This document shows positions 1-5,321 of a stretch of DNA of 7,457 bases, piece after piece. The translations under genes were made by a program, and so were the position numbers. Source of the DNA: UM-FILTER-39-64 sp964367055 (GTDB taxonomy: Bacteria; Patescibacteriota; Minisyncoccia; UBA6257; UBA9933); contig CAYIWD010000029.1 in assembly GCA_964367055.1 (NCBI GenBank), positions 1 through 7,457 on the forward strand, read 5' to 3'. Numbering within the stretch: the stretch's first letter is position 1; each line of letters starts with the position of its first letter. Below the pieces are notes generated by a model that was not told the DNA's origin, ran no database searches, and worked only from the letters and a program-made list of their open reading frames with translations.

Positions 1-55
1 CGTCCAATAAACACCACCACTATTAAATCAGCACCTTGAAATGTTGCTTCTAAGC

Positions 56-105
56 ATTAATTTAAATCATTATCAAGCCATGGCTTAATAATGATTTAGA
101 TTAAT
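56..105. repeat. 50-bp near-perfect palindrome
   Basis: The inverted repeat is centred between 80 and 81. The core AAGCCATGGCTT (75-86) is a perfect palindrome, and AAATCATTAT (64-73) pairs with ATAATGATTT (88-97). Outward, 56-63 pairs with 98-105. By hand I find only two non-Watson-Crick positions, 74/87 (C/A) and 62/99 (T/G). It has almost no loop, so it could be a cruciform or a dimeric-protein site on DNA as easily as an RNA hairpin. There is no clean U-tract, so it is not a classical terminator, although a terminator for a gene left of the window is possible. Confidence 0.75.
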
Positions 106-145
106 TAATTAATCAATTTTGCTTCGTATTTATCGGTTATGGCAG

Positions 146-154
146 TTATCCACA
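146..154 (+). promoter_or_regulatory. Single DnaA-box consensus (TTATCCACA)
   Basis: The 9-mer TTATCCACA matches the strong E. coli-type DnaA box exactly. It lies about 30 bp upstream of the extended -10 element at 184-192. I find no second good box in 1-297, so a replication origin is not supported by clustering. It may be a DnaA-type regulatory site, or a chance match. Confidence 0.35.
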
Positions 155-163
155 ACTCCTTGT

Positions 164-192
164 TATTTTTTAAATTATAGATTTGCTATAAT
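164..192 (+). promoter_or_regulatory. Promoter with extended -10 (TGCTATAAT)
   Basis: TATAAT at 187-192 is a perfect -10 hexamer, preceded by TG at 184-185 with one intervening base, which is the extended -10 pattern. The hexamer at the 17-bp position (164-169, TATTTT) is a poor -35. TTGTTA at 160-165 is better but lies 21 bp away. The expected start is near 199, giving a leader of about 100 nt before the ATG at 298. It would drive the cluster beginning with the 159-aa protein. Confidence 0.6.
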
Positions 193-209
193 TAAAACAA
201 GACAAATTG

Positions 210-257
210 ATTTATGTTTTGGCTGTTTTTTAGTATTATTAAAGCCGAGACATAAGT
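210..257 (+). promoter_or_regulatory. Stem-loop in the 5' leader
   Basis: TTATGTTTTGGCT (212-224) pairs with AGCCGAGACATAA (243-255) along 13 positions with two G-U wobbles. The stem extends by one G-U (211/256) and one A-U (210/257). The loop is 18 nt. It lies within the predicted leader, 40 nt before the first ATG, and is not followed by a U-run. It could be a mRNA-stabilising or regulatory structure. I recognise no known riboswitch. Confidence 0.5.
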
Positions 258-297
258 ATTAAAAGGGTCGGCAATTAAATTAATAAATAACATTTAT

Positions 298-777
298 ATG
301 GCAATTAATAAAACAATTGAGATGCATACGCCGGAAGCAGAATTTGGAGAATTCCAGTCAAAACCGTCAAGACGCAAATGGCCAGCTATATTAATTATTA
401 TAATAATATTAGCAGCGCTGGCCTTAACTGCTTATTACCTCAATATTATTCCTTCAAGTCTTTTCCCGCAGTTGCATAAAAGTTATCAAGCGGTTTTTTT
501 GACCAATGGCCAAGTTTATTTCGGAAAATTATATCGCGATAACAGCCAGTATCCGACTTTGCGCGAGGTTTATTATCTTCAAGTGGCTCAGCCGCCCCAG
601 CAATTACAGCCAGAAGGAACACCTCCAGCCAATATTAATTTGGTCAAATTAGGAGGAGAGCTTCATGGCCCGCAGGATGAGATGAGAATTAATCGTGACC
701 AAATCCTGTTTATTGAGGATTTAAAATCTGATTCGCGGGTGGTTCAAGCCATTCAACAACTCCAACCTACGAAATAA
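298..777 (+). CDS. Single-pass membrane protein with extracytoplasmic domain (conserved hypothetical)
   Basis: The protein is 159 aa. Residues 1-27 are hydrophilic and end in a basic patch (SRRK). One strong transmembrane segment runs from about 29 to 50 (rich in Ile, Leu and Ala), and about 110 residues follow outside, predicting N-in/C-out topology. The outer part contains the segments VFLTNGQVYFGKLY, VYYLQV, LVKLGGELHGP and ILFIEDLKSDSRVV. I associate this pattern with a small family recurrent in CPR genomes whose function is unknown; this is from memory, not a search. There is no enzymatic motif. The start has no Shine-Dalgarno sequence, and an in-frame ATG at 322 is an alternative start. 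It is first after the promoter and ends 17 bp before the dockerin gene, so the two are probably co-transcribed. Confidence 0.8.
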   Translation: MAINKTIEMHTPEAEFGEFQSKPSRRKWPAILIIIIILAALALTAYYLNIIPSSLFPQLHKSYQAVFLTNGQVYFGKLYRDNSQYPTLREVYYLQVAQPPQQLQPEGTPPANINLVKLGGELHGPQDEMRINRDQILFIEDLKSDSRVVQAIQQLQPTK

Positions 778-794
778 ATAGCGCACTCATAGCG

Positions 795-2108
795 ATGATT
801 AAAAAAATATTTATTGCTGTTTTGCTGGCTAACTTATTATTTCCTACAGGATTTATTTCAGCTACTAATTTTTCTTCGCCAAATTTTATCGTTAAAGACC
901 CAGTTATTAAAATTGGAGGAGTTTTTGCGACATCTACCAGTTTTCAACTTTGGAGTAGTTTGGGCCAAGAAGCGATTGGTATTTCTACTACCACTGATTT
1001 TGGACTACGCGGCGGTTTTTTATATTTTGTAGGCGCGCCACAAGCGCCTTCGGGATTGAGCGCGACCGCTGCCTCGCAAACGCAAATTAATCTTTCTTGG
1101 ACCGATAATTCAACTGATGAAACAGGTTTCAAAATTGAGCGAAGTTTAACTTCGGGTAGCGGTTTTTCACAAATCGCCACCACTAGCGCCGACGCAGTCA
1201 GCTATTCAAATACGAGTTTAAGCGCTGCTACTACTTATTATTATCGTATTAGAGCTTACAACGCTGATGGAAATTCTAATTACAGCGGCGAAGCAAATGC
1301 CACTACGCAATCAGCAACTGTAACTGCACCTATTGGCGGCGGAGGCGGCGGAGGCGGCCCTCCTCCTGCTCAAACAATGGTGATTTTTAAAGGCATGGCT
1401 TATCCTTTAAGCGATGTTACTCTTCTTAAAGATGCTAAAATTGCTACTATTACCAAAGCCGGACCTGATGCCAAATTCGAAATACAATTATCCGGATTGA
1501 CAGCCGGAACTTATTCTTTTGGCATCTGGGCAGAAGATTATCAAGGAATCCGTTCAGTTACTCAAAGCTTCACTATTACTATTACACAAGGGGTAACTAC
1601 TATCATTAGCGGCATTTTTCTGCCGCCAACTATCACTGCCGACAAAACAGAAGTTAAAAGGGGCGATGTTTTAAATATTCTTGGGCAAACCGCGCCAGCC
1701 GCTCAGATAACATTAGCTATTAATTCTGAACAAGAATTGGTAAAGAAAACAATATCTGATTCTTCTGGTATCTGGCTTTATAAATTTGACACCTATGAGA
1801 TAGATTACGGCGACCATTCTGCCCAGGGCCGTAGCGCATTTCTGGACAACATTAGCCCATCTTCGCAGTTGGTTTTTTTTAAGGTCGGCCAAAAAAGTGT
1901 TTTGGCTGCGCCATCAAGAAAATGTCCTATCAAGGGAGATTTTAATAGCGATTGCGCAGTGAATTTAGTAGATTTCTCTATTGCTGCTTATTGGTATAAG
2001 CGAACACTTACTCCTGTCTTGCTACAGATAGAGAAAGAACAATCAGATGGCGACGGCAAAATTGACCTGATAGACTTTTCTATTATGGCTTATTATTGGA
2101 CCGGCTAG
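795..2108 (+). CDS. Secreted FN3/Ig-like protein with C-terminal dockerin-like domain
   Basis: The protein is 437 aa. A signal peptide occupies about residues 1-23 (MIKK, then a hydrophobic core). Residues 24-80 form a short beta-rich region ending in GLRGGFLYF. A fibronectin type III domain spans 81-172 (APSGLSA, INLSWTDNS, TYYYRIRAYN). Eight glycines and three prolines (181-191) make a flexible linker. Two Ig-like modules follow, about 195-265 (FKGMAYPLSDV, GTYSFGIWAED) and 274-365 (PPTITADKTEVKRGDVL). The C-terminal 61 residues resemble a type I dockerin. Loop 1 has D382, N384, D386, N390 and D393. Loop 2 has D418, D420, D424 and D427, but Gln at 416 where the first Ca ligand is expected. 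Both loops are followed by the same DFSI..AY.W pattern. There is no TM anchor, so it is probably secreted and held by a cohesin partner; three candidate partners follow directly. No catalytic domain is visible. Confidence 0.85.
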   Translation: MIKKIFIAVLLANLLFPTGFISATNFSSPNFIVKDPVIKIGGVFATSTSFQLWSSLGQEAIGISTTTDFGLRGGFLYFVGAPQAPSGLSATAASQTQINLSWTDNSTDETGFKIERSLTSGSGFSQIATTSADAVSYSNTSLSAATTYYYRIRAYNADGNSNYSGEANATTQSATVTAPIGGGGGGGGPPPAQTMVIFKGMAYPLSDVTLLKDAKIATITKAGPDAKFEIQLSGLTAGTYSFGIWAEDYQGIRSVTQSFTITITQGVTTIISGIFLPPTITADKTEVKRGDVLNILGQTAPAAQITLAINSEQELVKKTISDSSGIWLYKFDTYEIDYGDHSAQGRSAFLDNISPSSQLVFFKVGQKSVLAAPSRKCPIKGDFNSDCAVNLVDFSIAAYWYKRTLTPVLLQIEKEQSDGDGKIDLIDFSIMAYYWTG

Positions 2109-2120
2109 CAGTAGCTTAAA

Positions 2121-2163
2121 CCACTAATAAACACTAATATAAAAACCAATTCACACTAAAAAT
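2121..2163. repeat. Left-arm copy (half element) of the palindromic repeat
   Basis: This stretch begins CCACTAATAAACACTAATA, 19 bp identical to 2582-2600, and continues with weaker similarity (one indel) to ACACTAAAAAT, identical to 2613-2623. No right arm follows. Its last two bases are the AT of the GxxExxY start codon (ATG at 2162). With the copy at 2582 it forms direct repeats on both sides of the GxxExxY coding segment, with starts 461 bp apart. Confidence 0.8.
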
Positions 2164-3565
2164 GGAAAAAAGATTAGTTGTAAATTTATTACATAAGGAA
2201 TTATCTTATCAGTTACATGGAGCGGCTATTGAGGTCCGCAAAGATTTTGGACCTGGTCATAAAGAAAAACTTTACCAAGAAGCATTTGCCGAAGAATTAA
2301 AAAGAAAAAAAATATTATTTGAGAAAGAAAAAGCTATAAAAATTTATTCTCCGAAAGATGGGAAGTATATAGGTTTATACCGTCCAGATTTTATTATTGA
2401 TAAAAAAATAATAGTTGAGACAAAAGCCGAAAAATTTGTAAGCAGAGATGAGATAAAGAGAATTTATGATTATCTTAGAAATAGCGAGTATGAATTGGCT
2501 TATTTTATAAATTTTGCTTCACAAAGATTATTCGTGCGGAGAATTATCTATACCAACGATCGTAAACCCTTCAGGAATAATCCACTAATAAACACTAATA
2601 CAAAACCAAAAAACACTAAAAATTCTTTAGTGTCCCTTAGTTTAATATTGGTGTTATTTAGTGGATTACCCGCTGAGGCAGCGATATTATACTTTGACTC
2701 CAGCTATCAAGATTTTTACGTCGGCGACGAGTTTGAAGCCGTTTTGATGCTGAATACGGAAAACCAAAATATCAATGCCGTGGAAGGTAAAATTATTTTA
2801 TCGGAAAACTTAATAGTTGAAAAAATTATTGATGGCGATTCAATCATAAATTTATGGGTGCAAAAGCCCACGATTAATTCACAAAACGAAATTAATTTTT
2901 CCGGAATTGTTCCAGGAGGATTTGTTGGACAACTAAATTCTCAAGTAAAAGGTTTACTACCCGGAGTTATTTTCAGAATGATTCTTAAAGTTAAGAGTGC
3001 CGGCGAAGTTAAAATTGATACGACAAACACCCGAGTGCTTTTAAACGATGGCCGAGGCACTGAAACCACGCTTTCAATTTTGACTCTAAGCGCAATTACT
3101 AAAAGTGGATTAAGAGTTGGACCAGGCACGGCCATAAGACAAGATAAAACTCCACCAGAATTATTTACACCAGAAATTTCTCGTAGCCCTGATACTTTCA
3201 ACAACCAATGGTTTCTGGTTTTTATGACTCAAGATAAAGGATACGGCATTGACCATTATGAAGTAAGCGAAGCCTCGCCAATAATTTATAACATTCCTTG
3301 GCTCGGAAAATTGATTATTTCCGGAAGTTTTAAAGTTGCGGAAAGCCCATACCTCCTAAAAGATCAAGGACTTAAGAGCTATATTTATGTAAAAGCCGTA
3401 GACAAGGCAGGCAATGAACGAATTGCGACGCTTACGCCACAGCAACCATTTAAGTGGTATGAATATCTTCTGTTTTTCATTATAATTATATTAGGAATAA
3501 TTTTTGCTGGTATTTTTATTAAAAGAAATTTATGGAAAAAATTATTACCAAAAACAATCCACTAA
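2162..3565 (+). CDS. GxxExxY nuclease-like domain fused in frame to a membrane-anchored cohesin protein
   Basis: The protein is 467 aa. Residues 1 to about 136 are a complete GxxExxY family domain (PD-(D/E)XK nuclease-like fold): G32-x-x-E35-x-x-Y38, then D76, E86 and K88 in the pattern PDF-x8-ETK, consistent with an intact nuclease triad. Free-standing family members usually stop here; this one continues without a stop. Residues 141-168 are encoded by an 83-bp palindrome and supply a basic/polar stretch and a hydrophobic core, followed by a likely signal peptidase site AEA|A (about 173). A cohesin-like beta domain follows (about 174-312, LWVQKP, INFSGIVPGG), then an Ig-like domain (330-425, VDKAGNE), a TM segment (about 434-453) and a short basic tail. 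Possible readings are one signal-anchored fusion with the nuclease domain in the cytoplasm, or two proteins, with the cohesin part starting at a non-ATG codon (GTG at 2630 or ATA at 2588). No ATG lies in frame between the domains. It overlaps the next gene by 34 bp. Confidence 0.8.
   Translation: MEKRLVVNLLHKELSYQLHGAAIEVRKDFGPGHKEKLYQEAFAEELKRKKILFEKEKAIKIYSPKDGKYIGLYRPDFIIDKKIIVETKAEKFVSRDEIKRIYDYLRNSEYELAYFINFASQRLFVRRIIYTNDRKPFRNNPLINTNTKPKNTKNSLVSLSLILVLFSGLPAEAAILYFDSSYQDFYVGDEFEAVLMLNTENQNINAVEGKIILSENLIVEKIIDGDSIINLWVQKPTINSQNEINFSGIVPGGFVGQLNSQVKGLLPGVIFRMILKVKSAGEVKIDTTNTRVLLNDGRGTETTLSILTLSAITKSGLRVGPGTAIRQDKTPPELFTPEISRSPDTFNNQWFLVFMTQDKGYGIDHYEVSEASPIIYNIPWLGKLIISGSFKVAESPYLLKDQGLKSYIYVKAVDKAGNERIATLTPQQPFKWYEYLLFFIIIILGIIFAGIFIKRNLWKKLLPKTIH
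2582..2664. repeat. 83-bp palindromic repeat, copy B (encodes a signal sequence)
   Basis: The imperfect inverted repeat begins CCACTA and ends TAGTGG. Its arms of about 39 nt surround a 5-nt loop (2621-2625); I count about 30 of 39 Watson-Crick pairs. It is identical in length to the copy at 3559-3641 and matches it at 67 of 83 positions without gaps by my count. Its codons are residues 141-168 of the fusion protein: the left arm reads PLINTNTKPKNTK and the right arm LVSLSLILVLFSG. Confidence 0.85.
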
Positions 3566-5313
3566 GAGCCACTAATATTAAACTAATAAACACTAAGTTT
3601 TTATTGGTGTCTATTAGTTTTATATTGGTGTTATTTAGTGGAATAAAAGTTGCCGAGGCGGCAACTTTATATTTTTCTCCTTCTTCTGGCTCTTATGCCA
3701 TTGGCCAAACATTTAATGTCAGCCTTTATGTTTCAAGCGCTAATGAGCCAATGAACGCTTCTCAGGGAATTATAAATTTTCCTGCCGACAAACTACAAAT
3801 AACTAATCTTTCCAAATCAAATTCTGTTCTAACTTTATGGGTGCAAGATCCTTATTATTCTAATACTGACGGCAGTATTAATTTTGCGGGTGTTGTTCCA
3901 AATCCTGGTTTCATTGGCAGTAGCGGGAAAATATTAACTTTTACTTTTAAGGTTAGAGATTCAGGCGAGGCGTCTTTGAGTTTAGCTAGGGGTTCGGTTT
4001 TAGCGAATGATGGTTTAGGCACTCAGATTTTAGTAGGAGCCACAAGCGCTAATTTTATTCTTACTCACGGCGCTAACGAACCTACCGCTCCAGAGTCAAC
4101 TTCGCCGACAATTAATGGTCCACTCGCGCCACTTATTTCTTCTCCAACTCATCCTGACCCGGGGAAATGGTATGCTAATCTAAATCCGAAATTTAATTGG
4201 CTGGTAAATGGAGATATAACATCCGCTAAAATTCTATACGGCAAATACCCTGATTCTCAACCAAGTGTGGCCTATACGCCGGCGATTTCCGAAAAACAAT
4301 TAGAAAACATTACAGATGGAATTTATTATTTTCATGTTCAATTGAAAAATAAAGACGATTGGGGAGGAATTTCTCATTTCCGTTTCCAGATAGACACCGT
4401 CCCTCCGGAACCGTTTGCCATAAAATTTGTTGGCGGAAACAAAAGCGATAATCCAAAACCAACTATAATTCTTGACGCGGTTGATGTTCTATCTGGCATT
4501 GATTATTACAAGGTTAAAATAGGTAATGCAGATTTTATTGTTGTTCCTATGAGTTCGCTTAGTAATAATCGTTATACTTTACCGCTTCAAGATCCGGGCA
4601 AAAAAACTATTTTAGTCCAAGCATATGACAAAGCCGGCAACTACATCACTACCTCTGATGAATTTATTATTGATCCAATAAATCCGCCAACAATTACTGA
4701 ATATCCTCAAAAATCTGTGGCTGGTGAAATCTTTACGATTAAAGGGTATAGCTATCCGAATAGCCAAGTAGTTGTTTTGTTCCAAAAAAGCGGTGGGCAG
4801 CCACAAAGCCAAACCGTTAAAACAGATAACGAAGGAAATTTCATTTTAAGAGCTGGTGAAGAACTTAGCGACGGGTTATATAAATTATGGGCGCAAGCGA
4901 TTGACGGAAGAGGAGCAAAAAGTTATCCCAGCGAAACGTTAACTATTATTATAGAAAAGACTGCATTTTTAAGAATCGGCTCTACTGCCGTAAGTTTTCT
5001 GGCAGTTATAATTCCATTTATTTCTCTTATTATTCTTTTAATATTTATCTTTTTATATGCTTGGCACAGACTCTCTCGTTTCAGGAATGAGCTCAAAAAA
5101 GAAGTTCATGAGGTAGAAACAGTCCTTCATCAAGCTTTTGACTTTTTGAAGGAAGAAATTCGAACGCAAATTAAAATAATTGAAAAAGCTCGAACAAAAC
5201 GCCAACTTACCGAAGACGAAGAAAGACTTATTTCTCGACTTAGGCGTGATTTAGACGCGGCTGAAAAACTTGTCAGAAAAGAAATTGAAGACGTCAGAAA
5301 AGAATTAGAATAA
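3532..5313 (+). CDS. Membrane-anchored cohesin and Ig-domain surface protein with cytoplasmic coiled coil
   Basis: The protein is 593 aa. The signal peptide covers about residues 1-43, with cleavage near AEA|A; residues 10-37 are encoded by the palindromic repeat. A cohesin-like domain spans about 44-178 (LYFSPSSGSYAIGQTF, LWVQDP, INFAGVVPNPGFIG, FTFKVRDSGEASL). A linker with SSPTHPDPGKWY leads to an Ig/FN3-like domain (200-290, DGIYYFHVQ, IDTVPP). Two more Ig-like domains cover about 291-385 (YDKAGN) and 388-475 (PPTITEYPQKSVAGE, AIDGRGAKSYPSE). A TM segment (about 485-511) precedes an 82-residue charged tail rich in Glu, Lys and Arg with heptad-like spacing, probably a cytoplasmic coiled coil. 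The start ATG lies within the preceding gene (34-bp overlap), suggesting translational coupling. It is a paralogue of the flanking cohesin proteins and a likely anchor for the dockerin protein. Confidence 0.85.
   Translation: MEKIITKNNPLRATNIKLINTKFLLVSISFILVLFSGIKVAEAATLYFSPSSGSYAIGQTFNVSLYVSSANEPMNASQGIINFPADKLQITNLSKSNSVLTLWVQDPYYSNTDGSINFAGVVPNPGFIGSSGKILTFTFKVRDSGEASLSLARGSVLANDGLGTQILVGATSANFILTHGANEPTAPESTSPTINGPLAPLISSPTHPDPGKWYANLNPKFNWLVNGDITSAKILYGKYPDSQPSVAYTPAISEKQLENITDGIYYFHVQLKNKDDWGGISHFRFQIDTVPPEPFAIKFVGGNKSDNPKPTIILDAVDVLSGIDYYKVKIGNADFIVVPMSSLSNNRYTLPLQDPGKKTILVQAYDKAGNYITTSDEFIIDPINPPTITEYPQKSVAGEIFTIKGYSYPNSQVVVLFQKSGGQPQSQTVKTDNEGNFILRAGEELSDGLYKLWAQAIDGRGAKSYPSETLTIIIEKTAFLRIGSTAVSFLAVIIPFISLIILLIFIFLYAWHRLSRFRNELKKEVHEVETVLHQAFDFLKEEIRTQIKIIEKARTKRQLTEDEERLISRLRRDLDAAEKLVRKEIEDVRKELE
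3559..3641. repeat. 83-bp palindromic repeat, copy C (encodes a signal sequence)
   Basis: Two 38-nt arms (3559-3596 and 3604-3641) flank a 7-nt loop. I count 30 Watson-Crick pairs, 4 G-U pairs and 4 mismatches. The last 20 bases are identical to those of copy B. It starts at codon 10 of the second cohesin gene and is in the same frame as copy B: the left arm reads PLRATNIKLINTK and the right arm LLVSISFILVLFSG. Its first bases, CCACTAA, also supply the TAA stop of the preceding gene in another frame. Confidence 0.9.
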
Positions 5314-5321
5314 AACTTGTT

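Larger units (their letters stand above)
1..297. other. Upstream intergenic region without a supported gene
   Basis: No credible coding sequence is visible here on either strand. Frame 1 on the + strand is open only to a TGA at 37-39. On the minus strand a short open stretch reads toward the left edge (GADLIVVVFIG), but a stop lies immediately upstream of it and it has no ATG, so I do not call it. The region is very AT-rich and holds a long palindrome, a DnaA-box sequence, a promoter and a leader hairpin, each listed separately. It is probably the promoter region of the gene cluster that starts at 298. Confidence 0.7.
2121..2664 (+). mobile_element. Putative GxxExxY-associated palindromic element
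   Basis: The unit consists of a left-arm repeat (2121-2163), a GxxExxY nuclease-like ORF segment (2162 to about 2572), and a complete left-arm/right-arm palindrome (2582-2664). The right arm can pair with either left arm. Repeat arms flanking a nuclease-fold ORF, with another full copy 0.9 kb downstream, suggest an element that can spread. I see no transposase, no integrase and no target-site duplication, so mobility is inferred only. Alternatively, the GxxExxY gene was captured once by recombination between repeat copies. Confidence 0.4.

Noticed and set aside
1..30. Possible extra copy of the CCACTAATAAACACTAAT repeat (CCAATAAACACCACCACTATT)
   Set aside because: Similarity is partial and could be due to AT-rich simple composition; there is no matching opposite arm.
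1..60. Minus-strand open stretch reading GADLIVVVFIG, vaguely like an FtsZ/tubulin-type segment
   Set aside because: Only about 18 codons, with a stop immediately upstream, no ATG and no further family motif in the window.
56..260. Replication origin (oriC)
   Set aside because: Only one DnaA box was found, with no dnaA, dnaN or other origin-linked gene in the window.
944..1183. Minus-strand open frame opposite the dockerin protein gene
   Set aside because: It is antisense to the clear FN3 coding region and has no recognisable domain; it is a shadow frame.
2121..3641. CRISPR array
   Set aside because: Repeats are few, unevenly spaced, diverged and palindromic over their full length, with coding sequence between them and no spacers of uniform size.
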